NCBI GenBank assembly: GCA_000511875.1
Contig: AZIN01000001.1
Location: 62,001 to 126,000, forward strand
From: Gammaproteobacteria bacterium MOLA455
GTDB lineage: Bacteria; Pseudomonadota; Gammaproteobacteria; Pseudomonadales; Porticoccaceae
Direction: 5' to 3'
Length of the DNA stretch: 64,000 nt
Positions 16,716 through 28,740 of the stretch are shown in pieces. The stretch's first letter is position 1. Each line of letters starts with the position of its first letter. The translations under genes were made by a program, and so were the position numbers. The notes below the pieces were generated by a model. That model had not been told where the DNA came from. It did not search any database and saw only the letters and a list, made by a program, of their open reading frames with translations.

Positions 16716-18035
16716 ATGAGTCAGGCAGCAGATCAAATAAAAGCATCACCGAGAGCAGTTGCCATTCTGTTGTTTCTTACCTTGCTCAATATTCTCAATA
16801 TGGTTGACCGCACTCTGATCGCCAGCTTTGGGCCGCAAATTATTGCCGACTTGAATTTGACCGACTCCCAGTTCGGCGCTCTAACCGGTTTTATTTTTGT
16901 TTTCTTCTACGCCATTATGGGGCTGTTCATGGGGGCCTTAGCAGATCGCCTGCATCGGCCTCGGCTAATCGCTGCGGGACTGTTGCTTTGGAGTGCGCTG
17001 ACGGCAGTCTCCGGAGCGACAAAAACCTTTGTGCAGATTGGTCTGGCACGGTTATTTATCGGCGTCGGCGAGTCCACTATGACTCCCTCAGCCATGTCGA
17101 TGATTTCTGATCTATTCCCTCAACGCCAGCGCGGCACAGCGGCTGGGCTGTACTATTTAGGTGTTCCTTTGGGTGCTGGCGGTGCCTTTATTGTGGCCGG
17201 TGTGCTCGGTCCTATGATTGGCTGGCGCAACTGTTTCTATCTGCTCGGGGGCATAGGTATTGTGCTGGCGGGCGTGCTTTATATGGTCAAAGACCCTGTG
17301 CGTGGGGCTATGGAACCCGCTGCGGATGTCAATGCGCCGAAGGTCAAAGAGGCCAGTGGCTGGCGTGAAACCTTGCCGGAGATCTTTACGGTGATCAAAT
17401 CGAATCCAGCACTGGCCTGGACCATGCTCGGGGCTATTTTTCTGCATATTCCGCTGGGTGCTGGCAACTTTGTTATGGTGTGGATGGAGCGCGAGAGGGG
17501 GTTCGATCTGGCTGAAATTCAATCGCTTTACGGCCTGATCTATATTGTCTTCGGCACTGCCGGCACCTTTTTGGGTGGTTTTCTCAGTGACTGGTATCAG
17601 TCTCGCTGGAAGGGTGGACGGATCCGTTTTCTCGCGATTCTAATGTTGGTGGTTGCACCACTGACTCTGGCGTTTCGCTTTGCCTCGCCGGAATCACCGA
17701 TGTTTTTTATCGCTCTGGCCTTCGCTTTGTTTAGTGTCAGTTCTTTTTATGGCCCGGCTTTTTCTACAGTGCAGGATCTTACGCCCGTGCGCTTGCGCGG
17801 CCTGATGACAGCTCTGCTGCTTGTTGCCTGTAATCTTGTGGGCATGGGTATAGGCGCGTTGATGACAGGCTTTATCAGTGATCTGCTGACGGCTGCTCAG
17901 GTGTTTGAGCCTTTGACCAAAGCATTGTTGGTGGGCGACGGATTCGGCTTCTTTGCCGCGCCGAGCTTTATTATGGCCTCGATCTATCTTGAGCGTAATC
18001 GGCGGGCTGCTGCCGCGATTGGAGCTGCCGCCTAA
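16716..18035 (+). CDS. MFS transporter (spinster-like)
   Basis: Major facilitator superfamily permease, 439 residues with about 12 hydrophobic helices, inner membrane. N-terminal VAILLFLTLLNILNMVDRTL and the loop motif GALADRLHRPRL (motif A-like) are visible. The spinster-like group transports varied lipophilic compounds; no substrate can be read from the sequence. It lies 126 bases upstream of atuA on the same strand and may import the substrate of that pathway, which is inference. Start ATG has AAGAAGAG upstream at 16703-16710. Confidence 0.87.
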   Translation: MSQAADQIKASPRAVAILLFLTLLNILNMVDRTLIASFGPQIIADLNLTDSQFGALTGFIFVFFYAIMGLFMGALADRLHRPRLIAAGLLLWSALTAVSGATKTFVQIGLARLFIGVGESTMTPSAMSMISDLFPQRQRGTAAGLYYLGVPLGAGGAFIVAGVLGPMIGWRNCFYLLGGIGIVLAGVLYMVKDPVRGAMEPAADVNAPKVKEASGWRETLPEIFTVIKSNPALAWTMLGAIFLHIPLGAGNFVMVWMERERGFDLAEIQSLYGLIYIVFGTAGTFLGGFLSDWYQSRWKGGRIRFLAILMLVVAPLTLAFRFASPESPMFFIALAFALFSVSSFYGPAFSTVQDLTPVRLRGLMTALLLVACNLVGMGIGALMTGFISDLLTAAQVFEPLTKALLVGDGFGFFAAPSFIMASIYLERNRRAAAAIGAAA

Positions 18036-18161
18036 GAGCTGCTAATAAAGGAATGTCATCGACCCTTATATAGATGGCGTCCTATCCAAAGAGAAAGCGC
18101 GGCCGCAATAGTACTATTTTGTCCTGAATAGCACTGCGGTTAAGTCGCTCGGGGAAGTTAC

Positions 18162-19970
18162 ATGTCTGAAAAAACACTACGAATCGCTGGTGCCAGTGGG
18201 TTTTGGGGGGATGCCAGTCACTCCACCTCACAGCTGTTAAATAAAGCCAGCGTCGATTTTATTGTCTACGACTATCTTGCCGAAATTACCATGTCGATTA
18301 TGGCCCGAGCCCGGGCTAATAAGCCTGAGACCGGGTATGCCCTCGATTTTGTCAGTGCGGCAATGAAACCCAACCTTAAAGAGATTGCCCGTCAGGGAGT
18401 GAAAATCGTTTCCAATGCTGGGGGGGTTAATCCTCAAGCCTGCGCCAATGCGCTGCGAGCAGTGATTGCCGAGCAGGGGCTCGATTTGCAGGTGGCCTGT
18501 ATTATTGGCGACGACCTTTTCGATCAGAGAGAGCAGTTGGCGGCGCAGCACCACAGCGAAATGTTTAGTGCTGAGCCCTTTCCTCCGGTGGACAAGATCG
18601 CCAGTATCAATGCTTACCTGGGCGCCTTTCCCGTGGCTCTGGCCCTGAAGCAGGGTGCCGATATAGTGGTCACCGGACGCTGCGTTGACAGTGCCGTGAC
18701 TCTGGGTGCCTGTATCAATCACTTTGGCTGGGGTCGCGATGACCTGGATCAGTTGGCCATGGGTTCTCTGGCCGGACATATTCTTGAATGTGGGCCTCAG
18801 GCCACCGGCGGTAACTTTACCGACTGGGAGCTGGTTGAAAGTCTTGAGACTATTGGCTACCCGATTGCTGAAATAAGTGCCGATGGTGGTTTCGTTTGTT
18901 CAAAGCCCGCAGACACTGGCGGGCTAGTGTCGGTGGGCACTATCGCTGAGCAGATGGTCTATGAAATTGGGGATCCTCAGGCCTACATCTTGCCCGACGT
19001 GGTCTGTGATTTTTCCCAGGTCAAGCTTGAGCAGATTGGTGACGACTTGGTGGCGGTGAGCGGGGCTACGGGTTTGCCGGCACCGCAGAGTTACAAGGTG
19101 TGCAGCACCTATGCCGACCAATGGCGCGGCGGTCATCTGCTAAGTCTCTACGGAATTGATGCAAGTAAAAAGGCCGAAAAGCTGGCGGCGGCAATCTTTG
19201 CGGCATCGCGACGCACGCTCAAGCTCTATGGTCTGCCCGATTTTACTGAGACCAGTGTTGAGGTGATTGGCGCGGAATCTCAGTATGGTGCCTCTGGGAA
19301 GCCTAGCAGCTATCGGGAAGTGGCGCTCAAAGTCGCGGCCAAACATGCTGATGCGGCAGGTATAGATATTTTATTAAAAGAGATGACCGGATTGGGTTTG
19401 GCGACACCGCCGGGACTCTGTGGTTTTGCTGGAGGTCGACCAAAGCCTTCACCCATAGTTAGGCTGTTTTCTTTTGAGTTGCCGAAAGCGGCGTTAACCG
19501 CCCAGGTGGAAACAAATGGCCTGCTTTTGGAGTGTCCAGACACGCGGGGCACGGCTTTGAAGCTTAACTCCATTGTCCGTCCAGGGATACCTGAGGTGCC
19601 AAACTCAGAGAACCTAGTGGCAGTTCCTCTTGTGGCGCTAGCCTATGCCCGCAGTGGCGACAAAGGCGATAAATCAAATATAGGCGTGATCGCGCGCAAA
19701 GCAGAATATCTTCCCTATATCTATGCGGCGCTTACAGAACAGGCGGTAGCCCAACGCTTTGCACACTTTCTTCAGTCCTCTGCCGATACCGCGGTTGAGC
19801 GCTATCTGATGCCTGGCTGCCATGGTATTAACTTTTTAATTCACGACGTGCTCGGTGGCGGTGGTATGGCCAGTCTGCGCAATGATTCTCAGGGTAAAGG
19901 CTTTGGCCAGTTGCTGCTGGATGCGCAGATTCCGGTGACTGCTGAGATAGTTGCAGAGGTGATGCTGTGA
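18162..19970 (+). CDS. atuA: AtuA family protein (acyclic terpene utilisation, DUF1446)
   Basis: 602 residues: an N-terminal DUF1446 domain (about 1-450; AGASGFWGDASHSTSQLL, GRCVDSAVTLG, GHILECGPQATGGNF) and a C-terminal AtuA-like domain (about 485-600; LAYARSGDKGDKSNIGVIAR, GINFLIHDVLGGGGMASLR). AtuA is encoded first in the Pseudomonas atu cluster for citronellol/geraniol degradation and is required for growth on these terpenes, but its reaction is unknown. Here it precedes carboxylase beta, hydratase and carboxylase alpha, the order of atuA-C-E-F. GGGGAAG before the ATG serves as ribosome binding site. A direct-repeat stretch separates it from the next gene. Confidence 0.9.
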   Translation: MSEKTLRIAGASGFWGDASHSTSQLLNKASVDFIVYDYLAEITMSIMARARANKPETGYALDFVSAAMKPNLKEIARQGVKIVSNAGGVNPQACANALRAVIAEQGLDLQVACIIGDDLFDQREQLAAQHHSEMFSAEPFPPVDKIASINAYLGAFPVALALKQGADIVVTGRCVDSAVTLGACINHFGWGRDDLDQLAMGSLAGHILECGPQATGGNFTDWELVESLETIGYPIAEISADGGFVCSKPADTGGLVSVGTIAEQMVYEIGDPQAYILPDVVCDFSQVKLEQIGDDLVAVSGATGLPAPQSYKVCSTYADQWRGGHLLSLYGIDASKKAEKLAAAIFAASRRTLKLYGLPDFTETSVEVIGAESQYGASGKPSSYREVALKVAAKHADAAGIDILLKEMTGLGLATPPGLCGFAGGRPKPSPIVRLFSFELPKAALTAQVETNGLLLECPDTRGTALKLNSIVRPGIPEVPNSENLVAVPLVALAYARSGDKGDKSNIGVIARKAEYLPYIYAALTEQAVAQRFAHFLQSSADTAVERYLMPGCHGINFLIHDVLGGGGMASLRNDSQGKGFGQLLLDAQIPVTAEIVAEVML

Positions 19971-19983
19971 TTTGAAACGCGTA

Positions 19984-20046
19984 TTTTAAGTGCTTGTTTT
20001 AAGTGCTTGTTTTAAGTGCTTGTTTTAAGTGCTTATTTTAAGTGCT
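19984..20046 (+). repeat. 13-bp tandem repeat, five copies, in the atuA-atuC gap
   Basis: TTTTAAGTGCTTG at 19984, 19997 and 20010, then TTTTAAGTGCTTA at 20023 and a truncated TTTTAAGTGCT at 20036-20046. It starts 13 bases after the atuA stop and ends 36 bases before the next start codon. Copy-number variation here could tune expression within the operon. Confidence 0.92.
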
Positions 20047-20082
20047 ACGCAGCGGCACAATTAATAATAGGGAGACAGCTCA

Positions 20083-21705
20083 ATGGCAGTATTTGCCTCA
20101 AAGATAAATACCAGTTCCGAGACCTTTTTGCGTCAGCGCGCCGAGATGCTCGAGTTGGTGGATAAGCTCGATGAGCTCAATGGCCGCGGCCGAGCAATTT
20201 CTGAACAGCGCAAACCACGCTTCGATAAGCGCGGTCAGCTGACACCTCGTGAACGTCTGGCGCGGCTGCTGGATCCGGGCATGCCATTTCTAGAGATCGG
20301 TAATCTCGCCGGGTATCTGGTGGACAGCAAAAATCCGGATAAGTCGATTCCCGGCTCTACAGTGATTGCCGGAATAGGCTTTATATCAGGCGTGCGCTGT
20401 GTGGTAGTGGTGGATGATAGCGGCATTATGGCAGGCTCTTTGACTACAGCTGGCGGCTATCGTTTACGTCGCGCCGAGGAGATCTCTCTGCAGCAAAAGC
20501 TGCCTTTTGTCCATTTGGTGGAGAGTGCCGGTGGCGATCTTATGAATTACACCGTAGAAGGTTTTAGCGCCGGCGGTGCACTGTTTGGTGCTCTCGCCAA
20601 ATTGAGCAAGGCGGGCATTCCGGTGATCTCCATTTTGCATGGTTCTTCAACCGCTGGTGGCGCCTACATGCCGGGGCTCAGCGATTATGTGATTGCGGTT
20701 AAAGGCACCGGGCGGGCGTTTTTGGCCGGCCCGCCACTGCTGAGAGCCGCCACTGGGGAGATTGCCACGGAGGAAGAACTTGGTGGTGCTGAGATGCATG
20801 CCACGGTGTCTGGTCTGGCGGAGTACCTGGCGGAGAACGACGGGCAGGGTATTCAAATCTGCCGCGAACTGATCCAGCGCTTGCAGTGGAACGACAACTG
20901 CAAGCTGCCACCGCAGCGCAGCTTTGCTGAGCCGATTTATGATCCGGATGAGCTTGCTGGCGTGATTCCGACAGATTACCGCACGCCCTACGATATGCGT
21001 GAGCTGGTGGCCCGAGTGGTAGATGGCTCAGATTTTCTCGATTTTAAGCCGCGCTTTGGTGTCTCCACTGTCTGTATTCAGGCGGAGATCTACGGTCAGG
21101 CGGTGGGCATTATCGGTAACAACGGCCCGATAGATCCCCAGGGCGCCAATAAGGTCACGCAGTTTTTACAGCTGCTGGACCAGGCCAATATTCCGGCGCT
21201 GTTTTTCCAAAATACCACTGGCTACATTGTCGGCACCCAATCTGAACAGGCGGGCATGATCAAACACGGCTCGAAGATGATTCAGGCGGTGCGCAATGTG
21301 GATATACCGCGCATTACTTTTATGACCGGTGCCAGTTTTGGCGCCGGCAACTATGGCATGTGTGGCCGTGGCTATGATCCGGATTTTCTCTATACCTTTC
21401 CCAATGCCCGCATGGGTGTGATGGGTGGCGAACAGGCAGCCAAGACTATGTCTATGGTGGCTCGCAGCAAAGCGGCAGCCATGGGTGTTGAGCCCGACGA
21501 AGAGCAGTTGGCCCAGCAAGAGCAAATGATGGCCCATATGTTCGACTCCCAGTCCGATGCCTTTTATACCTCGGGTCATATGATGGATGACGGCATGATC
21601 GATCCACGGAATATGCGCAGCACCCTGGGTATGTTGCTGGAGACAGTTCGGGAAGGGCGCAATCGCTCCTTGCGACCCAATAGCTTTGGCGTTGCGCGGC
21701 TGTAA
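20083..21705 (+). CDS. atuC: Acyl-CoA carboxylase carboxyltransferase (beta) subunit, geranyl-CoA carboxylase type
   Basis: Carboxyltransferase subunit of a biotin-dependent acyl-CoA carboxylase; 540 residues. Crotonase-type carboxyltransferase halves: VHLVESAGGDL (144-153), HGSSTAGGAYMPGLSD (186-201), LAGPPLLRAATGEIATEEEL, and the C-terminal GNNGPIDPQGANK and MTGASFGAGNYGMCGRGYDP. Methylcrotonyl-CoA carboxylases carry an FPDR..FGRIFYNQ-like segment after ESGGA; here it reads MNYTVEGFSAGGALFGALA, which from memory is closer to geranyl-CoA carboxylase AtuC. Its partner alpha subunit is two genes downstream. Methylcrotonyl-CoA remains a possible substrate. Confidence 0.82.
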   Translation: MAVFASKINTSSETFLRQRAEMLELVDKLDELNGRGRAISEQRKPRFDKRGQLTPRERLARLLDPGMPFLEIGNLAGYLVDSKNPDKSIPGSTVIAGIGFISGVRCVVVVDDSGIMAGSLTTAGGYRLRRAEEISLQQKLPFVHLVESAGGDLMNYTVEGFSAGGALFGALAKLSKAGIPVISILHGSSTAGGAYMPGLSDYVIAVKGTGRAFLAGPPLLRAATGEIATEEELGGAEMHATVSGLAEYLAENDGQGIQICRELIQRLQWNDNCKLPPQRSFAEPIYDPDELAGVIPTDYRTPYDMRELVARVVDGSDFLDFKPRFGVSTVCIQAEIYGQAVGIIGNNGPIDPQGANKVTQFLQLLDQANIPALFFQNTTGYIVGTQSEQAGMIKHGSKMIQAVRNVDIPRITFMTGASFGAGNYGMCGRGYDPDFLYTFPNARMGVMGGEQAAKTMSMVARSKAAAMGVEPDEEQLAQQEQMMAHMFDSQSDAFYTSGHMMDDGMIDPRNMRSTLGMLLETVREGRNRSLRPNSFGVARL

Positions 21706-21770
21706 TGAAAAACGGTGGGACCCAAAAGCCTTCAGCGGCTTTCGAATATACATAACAAAAAGAGGTACAT

Positions 21771-22598
21771 ATGGGTGATCTATCAAAGCGAGAACTGCCC
21801 GAGACTCAATCGCTGATGCTTGAGCATCGCGGTTCGGTATTAAAAATCTGGCTAAACCGTCCAGAATCAAAAAATGCCCTGTCACAGGAGATGACGGGCG
21901 AGCTCCATCTGGTCCTCGACGCCATTCGCGACGATCGCTCGATTCGCACTATTGTGCTGCGCGGCAAGGGCGGAGTGTTCTGCGCCGGTGGCGATATCAA
22001 AGGCTTTAAATCGGATCTGCAGGCTGTTAGCGCCGAACAGGTGGCGAAGAGCAATCGCAGCTTTGGCGACCTGATGATCAAGATGAATGAACAGCCCCAG
22101 GTGGTGATAATGCTGGTTGAGGGCGCCGCCATTGGCGGCGGTCTGGGTCTGGCCTGTGTGGCCGATGTGACTTTGGTCACCGCCGATGCCAGGTTCCGCC
22201 TCAGTGAAACCAGTCTCGGTATTCCACCGGCACAGATAGCTCCCTTTGTCATCGAGCGGGTAGGTCTGACTCAGGCGCGGCGCTTAATGCTCACTGGTGC
22301 ACGCTTCAACGGCGAAGAGGCTGTAAGCCTGGGAGTTGGCCATCAAATAGCCACTGATAGCGCGGATCTCGAGGCTCAATGTGACGAAATTCTCGGCCAT
22401 ATCAGCGCCTGTGCTCCCGGCGCCAATGCTGTAACCAAAGGCATTCTTTTTGAAAGCCTGCGTCGACCTCGTGCTGAGGCCCTGGACTTTGCGTCTCAGG
22501 GTTTTGCCCAGTGCATGCTTAGCCCTGAGGGGCTCGAGGGCATCGCGGCCTTTGTCGAAAAGCGCAAGCCTTCCTGGGCCGGTCAATCGAAAGAATAA
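21771..22598 (+). CDS. atuE: Enoyl-CoA hydratase/isomerase (probable isohexenylglutaconyl-CoA hydratase)
   Basis: Crotonase-superfamily protein, 275 residues. The oxyanion-hole segments are GGVFCAGGDIKGF (about 65-77) and VEGAAIGGGLGLACVADVTL (about 112-131). In the atu pathway AtuE hydrates isohexenylglutaconyl-CoA, the product of geranyl-CoA carboxylase; the leucine-pathway counterpart hydrates 3-methylglutaconyl-CoA. Lying between the two carboxylase subunits, it almost certainly acts on the carboxylase product. AAAGAGG lies 6 bases before the ATG. Confidence 0.85.
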   Translation: MGDLSKRELPETQSLMLEHRGSVLKIWLNRPESKNALSQEMTGELHLVLDAIRDDRSIRTIVLRGKGGVFCAGGDIKGFKSDLQAVSAEQVAKSNRSFGDLMIKMNEQPQVVIMLVEGAAIGGGLGLACVADVTLVTADARFRLSETSLGIPPAQIAPFVIERVGLTQARRLMLTGARFNGEEAVSLGVGHQIATDSADLEAQCDEILGHISACAPGANAVTKGILFESLRRPRAEALDFASQGFAQCMLSPEGLEGIAAFVEKRKPSWAGQSKE

Positions 22599-22620
22599 AA
22601 AATTAGTGGGAAATAGCCCT

Positions 22621-24662
22621 ATGAAGCGTTTTAACAGTATTTTAATTGCCAACCGCGGCGAGATTGCCTGTCGGGTGATTCGCACTGCCAAAGAGCTGGG
22701 TTATAGGGTGGTCGCGGTCTATTCCGACGCCGACGCGGCGGCGCCCCATGTGCAGCTGGCGGATGAGGCTGTGCGTATTGGACCTGGACCGGCGGGCGAG
22801 TCTTATTTATTGGCTGAGCGCATTATTGAGGCTGCTACAGCTAGCGGCGCTGAAGCTATTCATCCCGGTTACGGCTTTCTCAGTGAAAATGCCGCCTTTG
22901 CGGCTGCAGTTGAAGCTGCAGGGTTGGTGTTTATTGGGCCCAGTGCTGACGCTATCGAGATTATGGGCAACAAGGCCGAGTCGAAGCGGCGCATGATTGC
23001 TGCCGCTGTGCCCTGTGTGCCCGGCTATCAAGGTCATGACCAGTCTGACGAAACCCTATTAATTGAAGCTGCGAAGATTAGCCTGCCATTGATGGTCAAA
23101 GCCGCTGCTGGCGGCGGTGGTCGCGGCATGCGCTTGGTTCACGACCAAGATGAGTTGGCCACTGCTATCAAGCTGGCTCGAGCTGAGGCTGAGAGTGCCT
23201 TTGGCTCTGGTGAGCTGATTTTGGAAAAGGCCATTATTCAGCCACGCCATGTTGAGATTCAGGTTTATGCCGATAGCGTTGGCAATACAATACATCTTGG
23301 CGAGCGAGACTGCTCGGTGCAGCGTCGCCATCAGAAAGTCATAGAAGAAGCCCCATGTCCGATCATGACTCCTGAGCTGCGTGAACAGATGGGTCAGTCG
23401 GCGATTGCTGCTGCCAGGTCGGTCAACTACCGCGGCGCCGGCACGGTCGAGTTTTTGCTCGACAGTAGCGGCGCGTTTTACTTTCTTGAGATGAACACGC
23501 GCTTGCAGGTAGAGCATCCGGTGACTGAATTGGTCACTGGTCTGGATCTGGTGGCGCTGCAGATTGCTGTAGCTCAAGGAGAGCCGCTGGGATTAGAGCA
23601 GGCTGATATCCGACTTGAGGGTCACGCGATTGAAGTGCGGCTCTACACAGAAGATCCCAGTCAGGACTTTTTACCGGCCTCTGGAGCGGTGGAACTTTGG
23701 CAGCCAGCCAGCGCTGTGGGGCTGCGTATCGACAGTGGAATCTGCAGCGGCCAGGATATCTCACCATTTTATGACTCCATGGTAGCCAAGCTGGTTGGTT
23801 ATGGTCCAACTCGTGAAGTGGCGCGCCTGCGACTGATCGCAGGACTTAAAGAAACAGTACTGTTCGGAACTCCAAACAACGCGAGGTTTCTTATTCAGTG
23901 CCTTGAAAAGAAACAGTTTATTGATGGTTTGTCTACTACTGCGTTTATCGCGGAAGAGTTCTCTCAGGCGGATCTTGCCGACCCCTTACCGGAGTTTTCC
24001 GACGCTGCAGTGGCGGCGGTATTGGAGCTGCGCCTAGAGCATAATCAGCTATTTCAGCGGGCCTTGGGTGTCAGCCATAACCTCAGAGACTGGACCAGTG
24101 CCAGTAGCTTGGTGTCGCGAAAAAAGTATCAGTTTGACGAGTTGAGTTACGATCTTGCTATCAGGCCTGAGGGCAGCGACAGCTACAGGGTGACTGGCAT
24201 GGTTGCGGCCACCGATACTGGCGAGTCGCCGACGGTTGTGGTCACTTTAAGTCAGTTACAAGATACTAACGCCCAGTTACTGGTCGATGGCAAGGGGATT
24301 ACTGCCCGCTATAAGTCGCCGAAAAAGGGTCAGTTGTATTGCTCCATTGAAGGGCGCAGCGCCTTGTTTAAGGACCTGATTATTCTCGACGGGCTGGTTG
24401 ATGAAGCTGTCGGTGGCGGTCGCGTGATTTCACCTATGCATGGTTTGCTGTTAGATGTGTTGGTTGCTCCCGGAGATCTGGTGGTTAAGGGGCAGGTTCT
24501 GGCGGTGTTGGAAGCGATGAAAATGCACTATGAAATTACTGCAGAGATCGATGGCACTGTGAGCGAGGTTAGCGCGGTCACTGGCAATCAGGTGGCGACG
24601 GATGATCTGCTAATCGAAATATCTGAGCCCGATAATGATGAAACTACACATGAGGCAGCCTA

Positions 24663-24663
<1 letters not shown>
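22621..24663 (+). CDS. atuF: Acyl-CoA carboxylase biotin carboxylase / BCCP (alpha) subunit, geranyl-CoA carboxylase type
   Basis: 680 residues. Biotin carboxylase domain from residue 1 (FNSILIANRGEIACRVIRTA), ATP-grasp glycine loop KAAAGGGGRGMR near 160, and active segment FLEMNTRLQVEHPVTE near 297. A C-terminal biotinyl domain has the EAMKM biotinylation motif (lysine near 635). The frame is open back to 22450 inside the hydratase gene, but homology starts at MKRFNSIL with ATG 22621, so that start is used. Forms the holoenzyme with the upstream beta subunit. The stop overlaps the next gene (TAATG). Confidence 0.88.
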
Positions 24664-27358
<2,695 letters not shown>

Positions 27359-27420
27359 ACTGCATTGGCTGCAATGGCGTATAAGCTTTTATTAAAGGGT
27401 AAGGTGATTCCAAATTAGTG

Positions 27421-27463
27421 GCTCTGAAGAGGCACAATTATGAAGTTTTCAGAGCATTTTTTT
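27421..27463 (+). terminator. Rho-independent terminator of the atu-like operon
   Basis: Perfect stem GCTCTGAA (27421-27428) / TTCAGAGC (27448-27455) followed by ATTTTTTT. It lies 62 bases after the dienoyl-CoA reductase stop. Confidence 0.82.
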
Positions 27464-27465
27464 AA

Positions 27466-27494
27466 TTGACACAATAAATGCCACATTCTAAGCT
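27466..27494 (+). promoter_or_regulatory. Possible sigma-70 promoter of the acyl-CoA dehydrogenase pair
   Basis: TTGACA (27466-27471), 17-base spacer, then TAAGCT as a weak -10. It directly follows the terminator and precedes the next start by 33 bases. The perfect -35 and spacing support it; the poor -10 weakens it. Confidence 0.4.
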
Positions 27495-27527
27495 GTGGCG
27501 AAAATACCAATCGTGGGAGTGACACAG

Positions 27528-28712
27528 ATGGACATTAATTTTTCAGCAGAAGATCTTGCCTTCAGAGATGAAGTGCGTGATTTTTTCGCCACAGAGTTCG
27601 ACACAGAAACTGCACAGCAGCTGAGTGGCGTGCAGACTGCAGAGTACAAACCAGCGATCGTCAGATGGCAGAAGAAACTCAACGCCAAGGGCTGGATCGC
27701 GCCGGGCTGGCCAAAAGAGTATGGCGGCACAGGTTGGAGTGCGACGCAGAAGTTTATCTATGAGACTGAGCGTGGCGCCGCGGGTATTCCCGATGTGGTG
27801 CCATTCGGCTTGAAAATGGTTGCCCCGGTGATTTTTACCTTTGGCACCGAAGAGCAAAAAGCACGGTTTTTACCGCGCATTCTCGCGAGCGACGATTGGT
27901 GGTGTCAGGGGTATTCTGAGCCGGGCGCCGGCTCAGATTTGGCCGCACTGACTACATCTGCTGAGTACGCTGGTGATAACTATTTGGTCAATGGTGCCAA
28001 GATCTGGACAACCTTTGCCCAGTACGCTGACTGGATTTTCTGTCTGGTTCGCACCACGAAAGATATGCGCAAGCAGCAGGGTATTAGTTTTCTATTGATT
28101 GATATGAAAACGCCAGGCATCACTGTTAAGCCGATTGTGACCATCGATGGCAAGCACAGCCTCAACGAAGTGCATTTTGAAAATGTTTTGGTCCCCCGTG
28201 ATAACTTGATCGGCGAGCAGGACAAAGGTTGGACATATGCCAAGGCGCTGCTGGCTCATGAGCGCACGGGCATGGCTGAAGTGGCTGACTCCAAGCGTAT
28301 GTTACAGACTTTAAAGCAGCGCGCCGCCGAAGAAGTTAACGGCGGCGAAGCGATGATCAATGATCCGGTTTTCCAATTGCGTCTGTCGGATATCGAGATG
28401 GAACTGATGGCTCTTGAGTACACCGAATTGCGCGTCTTTGCCTCTATGGCTGGCGGCGGAATGCCGGGACCCGAGTCGTCACTGCTGAAAATCAAAGGCA
28501 CTGAGATCTCTCAGGCGATTCATGAGTTGCAGTTGCAGTTGGCCGGTAGTTACGGCGGGGCGCTTCAGGGTGATATGACCGCAGAAGATCTAGGTCATGA
28601 CTATGCTGGCGAAGCTCGCGGTAAGTACATGTATGGCCGCGCAGCAACCATCTACGGTGGTTCCAACGAAGTGCAGCGCAACGTGATTGCTAAGGCCGTG
28701 CTCGGCCTTTAG
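27528..28712 (+). CDS. Acyl-CoA dehydrogenase, large/catalytic-type subunit of a heteromeric pair
   Basis: 394 residues from ATG 27528 (GGAG upstream); the frame extends to 27495 but homology begins at MDINFSAEDLAF. Contains FAD-binding GYSEPGAGSDLAAL (128-141), a Glu in LLAHERTG (E245) at the helix-G catalytic position, and the C-terminal TIYGGSNEVQRNVIA instead of YEGT. This pattern is that of FadE subunits which form alpha2beta2 enzymes with a second, diverged subunit, as in mycobacterial ChsE cholesterol side-chain dehydrogenases. The next gene encodes such a partner. Substrate unknown; branched or steroid/terpenoid side chains are likely. Confidence 0.87.
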   Translation: MDINFSAEDLAFRDEVRDFFATEFDTETAQQLSGVQTAEYKPAIVRWQKKLNAKGWIAPGWPKEYGGTGWSATQKFIYETERGAAGIPDVVPFGLKMVAPVIFTFGTEEQKARFLPRILASDDWWCQGYSEPGAGSDLAALTTSAEYAGDNYLVNGAKIWTTFAQYADWIFCLVRTTKDMRKQQGISFLLIDMKTPGITVKPIVTIDGKHSLNEVHFENVLVPRDNLIGEQDKGWTYAKALLAHERTGMAEVADSKRMLQTLKQRAAEEVNGGEAMINDPVFQLRLSDIEMELMALEYTELRVFASMAGGGMPGPESSLLKIKGTEISQAIHELQLQLAGSYGGALQGDMTAEDLGHDYAGEARGKYMYGRAATIYGGSNEVQRNVIAKAVLGL

Positions 28713-28740
28713 GCCCCAACAGATTTTTGGAGTAACAATA

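Noticed and set aside
21166-21885. 239-codon minus-strand frame under the carboxylase beta gene
   Set aside because: Antisense shadow of a well-supported gene; composition rich in His/Arg typical of reversed coding sequence and no recognisable motif.
22450-22620. Upstream extension of the biotin carboxylase frame, suggesting a longer protein or fusion
   Set aside because: It overlaps the hydratase gene, has no homology to carboxylases, and ATG 22621 begins exactly at the family N-terminus.
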